DNA of 9,171 nucleotides, taken from contig CAJKKA010000059.1 of the NCBI GenBank assembly GCA_905200315.1, positions 1-9,171 of the forward strand, given 5' to 3'. Position 1 is the first letter of the stretch, and the number at the start of each line of letters is the position of its first letter. Both the position numbers and the translations under genes were made by a program. The notes below the pieces were generated by a model. It saw nothing but the letters and a program-made list of their open reading frames with translations, searched no databases and was not told the DNA's origin. The stretch comes from an uncultured Clostridium sp. (GTDB lineage Bacteria > Bacillota_A > Clostridia > TANB77 > CAG-508). Shown here one piece after another: positions 1 to 5,854 of the stretch.

Positions 1-306
1 TTGTATTACTCCCATTAAACTATTAAATATTACAATTGCTATAATAATTATTGAGTCAAAATAATCTCCACTTCCTTCAAAATAACTAACTAGTGCAGAA
101 ATTATTGATGCAATAATTAAAATTATTATCATAAAGTCATTAAACTGTTTAATAAATTTTATAAAAAAACTTTCCTTCTTCTTCTCTTTTAGTCTATTAG
201 GTCCACTTATCTCTTGCCTTCTTGTTACCTCTTCTTCTGTTAAACCATAATCAAAATTTGTTCTTAAATCTCGCTTAACTTCACCTAAGCTTTTTGTATA
301 CCACAT
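1..306 (-). CDS. P2-type cation-translocating ATPase, N-terminal fragment (runs off the left edge)
   Basis: The 102 visible codons begin with MWYTKSLGEV and match the N-terminus of P2-type ATPases (the Ca2+/cation-pump family, PMCA/SERCA-like in bacteria). Residues 1-55 are the cytoplasmic cation-ATPase N-terminal domain, with the typical pattern GLTEEEVTRRQEISGPNRL followed by a lysine-rich stretch and FIKQFNDF. Residues about 58-75 form the first membrane helix, and a second begins near residue 83 and ends at the window edge with NSLMGVIQ, the usual lead-in to the actuator domain. The ATG at 306 is preceded by AAAGGAGA with a 9-nt gap, so the start is firm. The phosphorylation DKTGT motif and the ion-binding helices lie outside the window, so the ion (Ca2+, Mg2+ or other) cannot be named. 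The gene is divergent from the small gene at 482. Confidence 0.9.
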   Translation of the reverse strand, partial: MWYTKSLGEVKRDLRTNFDYGLTEEEVTRRQEISGPNRLKEKKKESFFIKFIKQFNDFMIIILIIASIISALVSYFEGSGDYFDSIIIIAIVIFNSLMGVIQ

Positions 307-315
307 ATATATCCA

Positions 316-323
316 TCTCCTTT
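316..323 (-). promoter_or_regulatory. Ribosome binding site of the P-type ATPase
   Basis: On the minus strand this reads AAAGGAGA, nine bases before the ATG at 306. It fixes that start. A second ATG directly after the site (314) is out of frame and hits a stop within about a dozen codons. Confidence 0.8.
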
Positions 324-406
324 GTACAAGCTTTTTAAATATATATGTGTAAATTAAAAAAATATTACAATCTTTATATTTTAGTTTAATTTTTTATTGT
401 AAAATA

Positions 407-435
407 TTGATTAATTTATTTAATGGTGTTATAAT
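407..435 (+). promoter_or_regulatory. Sigma-A promoter with extended -10, for the 73-aa small gene
   Basis: A -35 box TTGATT (407-412) and a perfect -10 box TATAAT (430-435) are separated by exactly 17 bases. The -10 is preceded by TGT (427-429), the TGn extended -10 element of Gram-positive promoters. Transcription would start near 441-443, giving a leader of about 40 nt before the ATG at 482. This is one of the two best promoters in the window. Confidence 0.8.
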
Positions 436-463
436 ATTTATGTTAACTTATATTATATTTTTT

Positions 464-475
464 AAAAGGAGAGAG
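464..475 (+). promoter_or_regulatory. Ribosome binding site deciding the start of the 73-aa gene
   Basis: AAAAGGAGAGAG lies six bases before the ATG at 482. It favours that start over the in-frame ATG at 407, which has no Shine-Dalgarno sequence and sits inside the promoter. Confidence 0.8.
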
Positions 476-481
476 TTAAAA

Positions 482-703
482 ATGTCAAAAAAACAGATTA
501 TTATTTACAACAAAGTAACTGGTAAAGCAAAGGTATTTAATGTTAAAGGATCTCAATTAGATGAAGCTATTAATTTCATCAAATATAATAATGGAGTATT
601 AAAAAAAGACTTTTATAACTTTGAGAATCCAATCTCATTTCAGATCATAGACCTTTACCTTTCTACAATCTCAACTCCTCAACCATTAAGTAGTATTGCT
701 TAA
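482..703 (+). CDS. Small protein of unknown function, 73 aa
   Basis: I do not recognise this protein. It starts MSKKQIIIYNKVTGKAKVF and ends TPQPLSSIA. It is soluble-looking, with no signal peptide or membrane helix. The N-terminal half is rich in lysine and beta-prone (IIIYNKVTGKAKVFNVKG), followed by a likely helix (QLDEAINFIKYNN). There are no cysteines and no obvious zinc or DNA-binding motif. The ATG at 482 is chosen because AAAAGGAGAGAG lies just upstream at 464-475. The frame is open back to an ATG at 407, but that codon lies in the promoter and would add an unlikely hydrophobic stretch. The gene stands alone, with its own extended -10 promoter and a perfect terminator 25 bases after the stop, which argues strongly that it is expressed. 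It is the only plus-strand gene in the window. Function unknown. Confidence 0.75.
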   Translation: MSKKQIIIYNKVTGKAKVFNVKGSQLDEAINFIKYNNGVLKKDFYNFENPISFQIIDLYLSTISTPQPLSSIA

Positions 704-727
704 ATACTTGTTTATGGCTGAAACTTT

Positions 728-758
728 AAAGGACACGATATTTCGTGTCCTTTTTCTT
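728..758 (+). terminator. Intrinsic terminator after the 73-aa gene
   Basis: An 11-bp perfect stem, AAAGGACACGA (728-738) with TCGTGTCCTTT (743-753), closes a 4-base TATT loop. The second arm runs into a T-rich tail (751-758). It sits 25 bases after the stop codon of the small gene. The A-run on the 5' side could let it work weakly for minus-strand transcripts too. Confidence 0.9.
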
Positions 759-804
759 ATATTTAACAATTATATTTTATATTCAAAGTATATATTAATT
801 ATTT

Positions 805-910
805 TTATAGTTTTTCTATTTCTTCATAATTTCGTTGCCAGATTTTGTTTTCTATTTCCTTGTTGGTTAAACTTTTTAACGTAGAAACAATAATTGGTAT
901 CTTGGCATTT
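805..910 (-). pseudogene. Possible 3' remnant of a lost gene
   Basis: Minus-strand codons ending at the TAA at 805-807 read ...STLKSLTNKEIENKI followed by WQRNYEEIEKL. This looks like a charged, helical protein tail rather than random translation, and the strand is purine-rich as in the real minus-strand genes here. There is no start codon with a ribosome binding site, and upstream the frame runs into the GC-rich repeat (911-937) and then a stop. One reading is that a gene was cut off here, perhaps by insertion of the repeat unit; chance is the other. I cannot assign the tail to a family. Confidence 0.2.
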
Positions 911-1058
911 GTAGGGGTCGGCGTCCTCGACGACCCGTTTTATCGTTTTTTTCTATTTTAAAAAATGTAGAATAATATTTTGATATCTTATTTGACATTA
1001 TTTTATTTGTATGTTTTTGTTTCGTTTTCGGGTCGCCTAAGGCCGCCGACCCCTACAA
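909..1058. repeat. 150-bp inverted-repeat unit formed by copies A and B (MITE-like)
   Basis: The ends are perfect 15-bp inverted repeats: TTGTAGGGGTCGGCG at 909-923 and its complement at 1044-1058. A second pair, CGACCCG at 931-937 and CGGGTCG at 1029-1035, forms inner arms. The interior of about 91 bases is AT-rich and codes for nothing convincing. The structure resembles a miniature inverted-repeat element, but I see no target-site duplication (flanks GGCAT and CGTTAA), so it may simply be two single repeats that inserted facing each other. Confidence 0.5.
911..937 (+). repeat. GC-rich palindromic repeat, copy A
   Basis: The element begins GTAGGGGTCGGCG and ends GACGACCCG. It folds as GGGTC/GACCC (or GGGTCG/CGACCC) around an inner GTC-CTC-GAC hairpin. 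All 27 bases are identical to copy D at 7190-7216 on the opposite strand, about 6.3 kb away. In the plus direction the hairpin is followed by GTTTTATCGTTTTTTTC, so it could act as a weak terminator for plus-strand transcription. Confidence 0.85.
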
Positions 1059-1062
1059 CGTT
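1029..1062 (-). repeat. GC-rich palindromic repeat, copy B
   Basis: On the minus strand it starts AACGTTGTAGGGGTCGGCGG and ends GGCGACCCG. The outer stem GGGTC/GACCC is as in copies A and D, but the inner hairpin is GCC-TTA-GGC instead of GTC-CTC-GAC, so pairing is kept while sequence differs. It sits 35 bases beyond the smc stop codon, on the strand of smc. The hairpin is followed by GAAAACG rather than a U-tract, so it is not a classic terminator, though it could protect the mRNA 3' end. Confidence 0.85.
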
Positions 1063-1096
1063 AAATTTTAATTTTTCAAATGTTCTTATATTATTT

Positions 1097-4000
1097 TTAT
1101 TTTAATTTCATTGATAGCAATTTACTTATTCCGTTTTCTTCCATTGTTACACCATATACTGTGTCTGCTGCTTCCATTGTTCCTTTTCTATGTGTTATTA
1201 CTAAGAATTGTGTTTCTTTTGTAAATTTCTTTAGGTAATCTGCATATCTAAATACATTTACATCGTCTAAGGCTGCTTCTATTTCGTCTAGTACACAGAA
1301 TGGAGATGGATTTATTTTTAGTATTGCAAATAATAATGCTATTGCTGTTAAGGCTCTTTCTCCTCCAGATAGTAAAGACATATTTTGTAGTTTTTTTCCT
1401 GTTGGTTGTGCTTGTATTTCTATTCCACATTCTAGAATATTTTGTTCATCTGTTAGTATTAATTCTGCTTTTCCTCCACCAAATAGTTCTTTAAATACTT
1501 CGTTAAAGTTTTTATTTATAATTTTAAATTTCTCGCTAAATTGTTCTTTCATTACTTGTGTCATTTCATTTATTATTTTCTTTAATTTTGCTATTGCATC
1601 TTCTAAATCTAAACGTTGTTCACACATAAAGTCGTATCTTTCTTTTAGTTGTTTATATTCTTCTATTGAGTCTACATTTATACTTCCTAATTTTTTAATT
1701 TTTTCTCTTATTTCTTTTACTCTTTTTTGTGTTTGAGCAACATTTACTGGTTTTTCGTAGTTTTCGCATGAATTTGGTGTTAATTCATATTCTTCCCACA
1801 TTTTATTTATTATGTCTTCTATATCTTGTGCAGTTTTTGTTTTCTTTACATCTATTTTTACTAATTGTTCTTTTAACCCTTCTATTGTTTTAAATAAGCT
1901 TTCTATTTCTTTTTCTGTTTTTTCTAATTTTTCATTAGATTTTATTCTTTCTTCTTTTAATTTTTCTACTTTATTACCGCTATTTTCTACATCTTCTTTT
2001 ATCTGTGTAATTTTATTTTTTAGCTCATTTATGTTATTCATAAGTTGTTCATTATCATTTTTAATATTAGAAAGTTGTTCTTGTTTATTTCTTATACTTT
2101 CTTCGTTATTTTTTATATCTTCTCCTATTCTTTCTGTCATTTCTTTAATAGACATTTCACTTTCTTCAAATGAAGATACAGAAATTTTAAGATTTGTAAT
2201 ATCAAAATTCAAATCATCTATATATTTTTGATTATCTTTATTTAAGTTAGCAAATTCTTCTATAACATTGTTTAATTCTTCGTTTTCTTTTGATAATTTT
2301 TCAATTTGCTCTTTTGCTTCCTCTTTAATTGAATTTAATTCTTGCTTTTTGTTTATTATTGATTCTTGCTCTTGTTTTAGTCTATCAAGTCTATTTTCTA
2401 AACGTTCTACATTTTCTTCTATTGATACCATTTTTTGCTTTTCTGTTGCATATGTAATATCTATTTCTTGCATATTTTGTTCTAAAGAACTTGCTTCTTC
2501 TAATACATCTTCTATATCGCTTAAATAATTTTCTTTTTCTTTTTGGATATTTTCTAATTTTTTATTTAGTACATTTATCTCTTTTTGTATACTTTCTATT
2601 TCTCTGCTACGGCCTAAAATATTAACTGTTTTTTGCATTACAGAACCACCTGTAATTGAACCAGATGGATTTATTACGTCTCCTTTTAAAGTTACAATTC
2701 TAAAACTATATCTATTTTTCTTTGCAAGTTCAACTCCATTGTCCATATTGTCTACAATTATTGTTCTTCCAAGTAAACTTAATATAATTCCTTCATATTT
2801 TTTTTCATATTTAACTAAGTCTGAAGCTACACCTATAATTCCATTTATATGTTTTGAATCGTATTTATCAATTTTTCTTCCTTTTACAGATGTAATTGGT
2901 AAGAATGATGCACGTCCCATATTATTTTTACGTAAATGTTCTACTAATTTTTTAGCTTCTGATTCTGTTTCTGTAACTATGTTTTGTAGGCTTCCACCTA
3001 AGCACATTTCTATTGCTGTTTCGTATTCTTTTTCTGTTGAAACAATATTTGCTAAAACTCCGCATACACCTTTTGATAGTTCTTTATTTTTATCACAGTC
3101 TAATAGCAAGTTTTTAACACTTTTTGTATACCCTTCTTTTTCCTTTTCTGTTTCTTGCAAGAATTTAAGTCTAGAATCTTTCATTCTAATGTTATAAGAT
3201 ATTCTATTTATTTCATCTTCATATTCTTTTATTTTTTGTGTGCTTTCTGCTCTTTTTTCGTTTATATTGTTTAGTTTTTCTTGTGCTTTATTTCTTTTAG
3301 ATTCTATTTCAGAGAATTCTTTTTCTATTTCTCCTTTTGTTATTCTAGAAGAATCTAATTCTGAAATTGTTGTTTGTACTTCATTTTTTAATGTTTTTTC
3401 TCTTTTTTCTACTTCTTCAAATGTTGCATTTTGTGTACTTATTACATTTTGATTTTCATATTTTAAATCTACATTTGCTTCTACTTTTTTCTTTTTTTCT
3501 TCTATTTCAATTTCTTTTTCTGAAAGTTTGCCTGAAATTTTTTCTAGTTCTTCTTGTTTTTGTTTTAATTCAGCTTCAAATTTTTCTTTATTCTTATATA
3601 GATTTTCTTTCTTATTTTCTTTTGTTTTTTGTTCTTCTTTTAACTCTTCTATTTTGTTTTTGGTTTCGTTTATATCTTCTTCAAATCTTTTGTAGTTTAT
3701 TTCATTATTAGAAATTCTTTCTTCGTTTACTTTTATATCTGAATTTATTTTTTCTATTTTATTGGTGCTTTCAAATCCTAATTTTTGCATTTCTTCTATT
3801 TGATTTGTAATATTATCTATATCACTTTTTAAGTCGTCTTTTTGAATTTGAAATTTATTTTGTTTTGTAAGTTCATCTTCATAGTTTTCTTTTAATATTT
3901 TTTCATCTTCTTCTATTTTGCTTAAATTATTTTTGTTTTCTTCTATATTGTGTAAAAATAATCCTACTTCAATATTTTTTAAATTTTCTCTATAATCTAA

Positions 4001-4645
4001 ATATTTTTTTGCTTTTTCAGATTGTTCTTTTAGTGGACCTATACTTCCTTCTATCTCTGTTACAATGTCATCTACTCTAAGTAAGTTTAGCTTTGTATGT
4101 TCTAGCTTTTTTTCTGATTCTTCTTTTCTTGCTCTATATTTAACGATTCCCGCAGCTTCTTCAAATATGTGTCTTCTATCTTCAGATTTATTACTTAAAA
4201 TATCATCTATTTTTCCTTGTCCTATAATTGAGTAACCGTCTTTTCCAATTCCTGTGTCCATAAATAATTCTAATATATCTTTTAAACGGCAAGGTGTTTT
4301 ATTTATGTAGTAACCAGACTCACCACTTCTGTATATTTTTCTTGTAACTGTAACTTCACTATATTCTATTGGTAATTTCTCATCACTATTATCAAATACT
4401 AAAGAAGCTTCTGCAAACCCTAAAGATTTTCTGTTTTGAGTTCCAGCAAATATAATGTCTTCAGATTTTGTTCCTCTTAAAGACTTCATGCTTTGCTCTC
4501 CTAGTACCCAACGAATAGCATCTGAAATGTTACTTTTCCCTGACCCATTTGGTCCAATAACTGTTGTTAGTCCTGGCATTAATTCTAATACTGTTTTATC
4601 TGCAAACGATTTAAACCCTTGTAATTCTAATCTTTTTAAATACAT
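1097..4645 (-). CDS. smc: Chromosome segregation protein SMC, 1182 aa
   Basis: This is the ATPase of the bacterial condensin complex (with ScpA and ScpB); it loops and compacts the chromosome behind the replication fork. All family landmarks are present. The N-terminus MYLKRLELQGFKSFADKT leads into the Walker A motif GPNGSGKSN (31-39), with the Q-loop IGQGK near 141-145. Long coiled-coil arms fill about 170-510 and 680-1020. The hinge lies at about 524-666, starting KGVCGVLANIV and closing with NPSGSITGGS. The C-terminal head has the signature LLSGGERALTA (about 1090) and Walker B FCVLDEIEAALDD (about 1120), then VITHRKGTME. The length is typical for the family (about 1,170-1,200). The start follows GGAAG on the minus strand, about 9-10 bases upstream. 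It has its own promoter and is separated from divIVA by a terminator. The usual neighbours rnc and ftsY are absent. Confidence 0.98.
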   Translation of the reverse strand: MYLKRLELQGFKSFADKTVLELMPGLTTVIGPNGSGKSNISDAIRWVLGEQSMKSLRGTKSEDIIFAGTQNRKSLGFAEASLVFDNSDEKLPIEYSEVTVTRKIYRSGESGYYINKTPCRLKDILELFMDTGIGKDGYSIIGQGKIDDILSNKSEDRRHIFEEAAGIVKYRARKEESEKKLEHTKLNLLRVDDIVTEIEGSIGPLKEQSEKAKKYLDYRENLKNIEVGLFLHNIEENKNNLSKIEEDEKILKENYEDELTKQNKFQIQKDDLKSDIDNITNQIEEMQKLGFESTNKIEKINSDIKVNEERISNNEINYKRFEEDINETKNKIEELKEEQKTKENKKENLYKNKEKFEAELKQKQEELEKISGKLSEKEIEIEEKKKKVEANVDLKYENQNVISTQNATFEEVEKREKTLKNEVQTTISELDSSRITKGEIEKEFSEIESKRNKAQEKLNNINEKRAESTQKIKEYEDEINRISYNIRMKDSRLKFLQETEKEKEGYTKSVKNLLLDCDKNKELSKGVCGVLANIVSTEKEYETAIEMCLGGSLQNIVTETESEAKKLVEHLRKNNMGRASFLPITSVKGRKIDKYDSKHINGIIGVASDLVKYEKKYEGIILSLLGRTIIVDNMDNGVELAKKNRYSFRIVTLKGDVINPSGSITGGSVMQKTVNILGRSREIESIQKEINVLNKKLENIQKEKENYLSDIEDVLEEASSLEQNMQEIDITYATEKQKMVSIEENVERLENRLDRLKQEQESIINKKQELNSIKEEAKEQIEKLSKENEELNNVIEEFANLNKDNQKYIDDLNFDITNLKISVSSFEESEMSIKEMTERIGEDIKNNEESIRNKQEQLSNIKNDNEQLMNNINELKNKITQIKEDVENSGNKVEKLKEERIKSNEKLEKTEKEIESLFKTIEGLKEQLVKIDVKKTKTAQDIEDIINKMWEEYELTPNSCENYEKPVNVAQTQKRVKEIREKIKKLGSINVDSIEEYKQLKERYDFMCEQRLDLEDAIAKLKKIINEMTQVMKEQFSEKFKIINKNFNEVFKELFGGGKAELILTDEQNILECGIEIQAQPTGKKLQNMSLLSGGERALTAIALLFAILKINPSPFCVLDEIEAALDDVNVFRYADYLKKFTKETQFLVITHRKGTMEAADTVYGVTMEENGISKLLSMKLK

Positions 4646-4679
4646 TCAATACTTCTTCCTTTTTCTTATTTTCTTGTAT

Positions 4680-4708
4680 ATAATATATTAAAATTCGTTA
4701 TTTTTCAA
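4680..4708 (-). promoter_or_regulatory. Probable sigma-A promoter of smc
   Basis: Minus-strand -35 TTGAAA (4708-4703) and -10 TATTAT (4685-4680) are 17 bases apart, each matching five of six consensus bases. It lies between the divIVA terminator and the smc ATG, giving a leader of roughly 30 nt. The local AT-richness lowers confidence. Confidence 0.55.
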
Positions 4709-4719
4709 TAGAATATTAC

Positions 4720-4750
4720 AAAAAAAGAATGCAATTTCTTGCATTCTTTT
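4720..4750 (-). terminator. Intrinsic terminator of the sepF-divIVA operon
   Basis: On the minus strand a perfect 12-bp stem AAAAGAATGCAA / TTGCATTCTTTT closes a GAAA tetraloop and runs into seven or more Ts. The first arm overlaps the divIVA stop codon (4749-4751), so termination follows the end of the gene directly. It isolates smc from divIVA transcription. Confidence 0.9.
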
Positions 4751-5198
4751 AATCTTCTTTTACATCTTTTAATAATTCTAATTGTGATATTAATAAGGCT
4801 TCCATTTTTGCTTTATATATATCAAATTGTTTTTTAGTATCTTCTAATTCTTTTTTCTTTGATACTATTTCTAATTCTAAATCATCTACATTTTTTTGTG
4901 CAGTTCCTTTTGCGTCTGCTATTATTTGGTCTGCTTGTTGTCTTGCAACTTTTTTTACTTCTTCTGCAGTTGATTGTGCCATTATTAATGTACTTTGTAA
5001 AGTCTCTTCTATATTTTTGTAGTGTTCTAAGTTTTTGTTTAATTCCTCTACTTTAGATTTTGTTTCTTGTAATTCTTTATACATTTTTTCATAATCTATT
5101 GTTAGTTCATCTAGGAAATCATCTACTTCGTCTATACTGTATCCATTCATCATTTGTTTTGAGAATTTTTTATTTTCTATATCTAATGGTGTTAGCAT
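4749..5198 (-). CDS. divIVA: DivIVA-family cell-division/polarity protein, 149 aa
   Basis: DivIVA proteins bind curved membrane at septa and poles and recruit division or polarity partners. The N-terminal lipid-binding domain (1-45) is clear: LTPLDIENKKF, then GYSIDEVDDFLDEL, matching the family pattern F-x-GY-x-x-x-EVD-x-FL. At the membrane-inserting loop, where Bacillus subtilis has Phe17-Arg18, this protein has Met-Met-Asn and appears one residue longer, keeping hydrophobic side chains. From about residue 36 to the end it is almost continuous coiled coil (EELNKNLEHYKNIEETLQ; AEEVKKVARQQADQIIADA), as expected for tetramer formation. It is slightly shorter than B. subtilis DivIVA (164 aa). 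AAGGAGG precedes the ATG. It lies 39 bases after sepF and shares its promoter and terminator. A GpsB-like role is less likely given the length and the sepF context. Confidence 0.93.
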   Translation of the reverse strand: MLTPLDIENKKFSKQMMNGYSIDEVDDFLDELTIDYEKMYKELQETKSKVEELNKNLEHYKNIEETLQSTLIMAQSTAEEVKKVARQQADQIIADAKGTAQKNVDDLELEIVSKKKELEDTKKQFDIYKAKMEALLISQLELLKDVKED

Positions 5199-5237
5199 TA
5201 TATTTCCTCCTTAAATGTTACATATTATATTATTCCA

Positions 5238-5729
5238 TTATCCATTGTTTTTTAACCATGATACTGAAAGTTTATTTTTTATTTCTTCTCTAGCCATTTC
5301 ATTTGTTATTTCGTAATTCATTGGTGCAACTAAGAATATTGAATTAGATACTTTTTGAATATGTCCATTAAGTGCAAATACACCACCACTTATAAAATCT
5401 ACAATTCTTCTAGCAACATCTTTGTTTACATATTCTAAGTTTACTATGACAGATTTTTTTTGTTTTAATGATTCACATATTTCTTCTGATTGTTCAAATG
5501 TTGTTGGTTGTGATATAACCATTTTTATTGATTGTGTTTGTGGCATAGCAACTATTTTTTCTCTATTTTTTCTACCTAAGTTTCCGAAGATTCCTCTTCC
5601 CTCGTTTTCTTCATCTTCTTCATATTCATCGTAATCATAATCTATTTCGTTTTCGAAGTCTTCGTCTTCTTCTCTATCATTTCCCATTCCTAATGTTTCC
5701 CATAATTTATTCATTATAGCTCCTGCCAT
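5238..5729 (-). CDS. sepF: Cell division protein SepF, 163 aa
   Basis: SepF tethers FtsZ to the membrane and forms rings that shape the septum in Gram-positive bacteria. Residues 1-14 (MAGAIMNKLWETLG) form the short amphipathic membrane-anchoring helix. Residues about 19-43 are a very acidic linker rich in Glu, Asp and Tyr. Residues about 66-138 are the SepF (DUF552) core, with KMVISQPTTFEQSEEI, the helix NKDVARRIVDF, the conserved turn SGGVFALNGHIQKV and the strand IFLVAP. The length is close to the family norm (about 150). The first ATG (5729) is chosen because AGGAGG sits eight bases upstream; an internal ATG at residue 6 has a weaker AGGAG only a few bases away and would shorten the anchor. 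It is the first gene of an operon with divIVA. The ylm genes often found with sepF are missing here. Confidence 0.95.
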   Translation of the reverse strand: MAGAIMNKLWETLGMGNDREEDEDFENEIDYDYDEYEEDEENEGRGIFGNLGRKNREKIVAMPQTQSIKMVISQPTTFEQSEEICESLKQKKSVIVNLEYVNKDVARRIVDFISGGVFALNGHIQKVSNSIFLVAPMNYEITNEMAREEIKNKLSVSWLKNNG

Positions 5730-5737
5730 TTGAACAA

Positions 5738-5743
5738 CCTCCT
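5738..5743 (-). promoter_or_regulatory. Ribosome binding site of sepF
   Basis: Minus-strand AGGAGG with an 8-base spacer to the ATG at 5729. It favours this ATG over the in-frame ATG five codons downstream. Confidence 0.8.
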
Positions 5744-5771
5744 AATAATTTTCTTCTTAACGTATGCACAT

Positions 5772-5800
5772 AGTATCCTACTTTTTTTGTTTTTTGTCAA
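5772..5800 (-). promoter_or_regulatory. Sigma-A promoter of sepF-divIVA
   Basis: A perfect minus-strand -35 TTGACA (5800-5795) and a -10 GATACT (5777-5772) are separated by exactly 17 bases. Upstream the minus strand carries several A-runs (5804-5808, 5819-5827, 5832-5836, 5843-5847), which could serve as an UP element or bend the DNA. The transcript would begin about 35 bases before the sepF ATG. Confidence 0.8.
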
Positions 5801-5831
5801 TAGTTTTTATATTTGTAATTTTTTTTTAATG

Positions 5832-5853
5832 TTTTTGTAATATTTTTGTAATA
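5832..5853. repeat. Perfect tandem duplication of an 11-mer (TTTTTGTAATA x2)
   Basis: The 11-base unit occurs twice head to tail between the end of the HlyD-like gene and the sepF promoter, and a related ATTTGTAATT follows at 5811-5820. On the minus strand each unit carries an A5 run, placing A-tracts one helical turn apart upstream of the promoter. Confidence 0.7.
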
Positions 5854-5854
5854 T

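Larger units (their letters stand above)
759..1096. other. Intergenic stretch between the small gene's terminator and the end of smc
   Basis: This is 338 bases without a convincing gene. It holds an inverted pair of GC-rich palindromic repeats (911-937 and 1029-1062), standing out sharply from the AT-rich surroundings, with about 90 bases of AT-rich sequence between them. On the minus strand at 805-935 a reading frame looks like the tail of a decayed gene. I see no U-tract terminator directly after smc; the GC-rich hairpin at 1029-1062 is the only structure there. Confidence 0.7.

Noticed and set aside
311..406. Promoter for the divergent P-type ATPase
   Set aside because: The minus strand has TTGTAA and several TATA-like strings, but no pair with 16-18 base spacing that stands out from the AT background.
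407..481. N-terminal extension of the 73-aa protein from the ATG at 407
   Set aside because: It overlaps the promoter and the likely transcription start, has no ribosome binding site, and would add an implausible hydrophobic stretch.
696..884. Open frame of 62 codons on the plus strand
   Set aside because: It runs through the terminator hairpin at 728-758, has no ribosome binding site, and is just poly-T-derived Phe/Leu/Ile.
876..998. Minus-strand frame of 40 codons starting MSNKISKYYSTFFK
   Set aside because: No Shine-Dalgarno sequence, and the second half translates repeat copy A (TGRRGRRPLQ), a hallmark of spurious frames over this repeat type.
1060..1096. Intrinsic terminator directly after smc
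   Set aside because: No hairpin followed by a U-tract is visible on the minus strand; repeat copy B is a hairpin but is followed by GAAAACG.
1300..4691. Several plus-strand frames of 64 to 152 codons opposite smc
   Set aside because: They are antisense shadows of a clear, intact smc, with low-complexity Phe/Ser/Leu composition and no ribosome binding sites.
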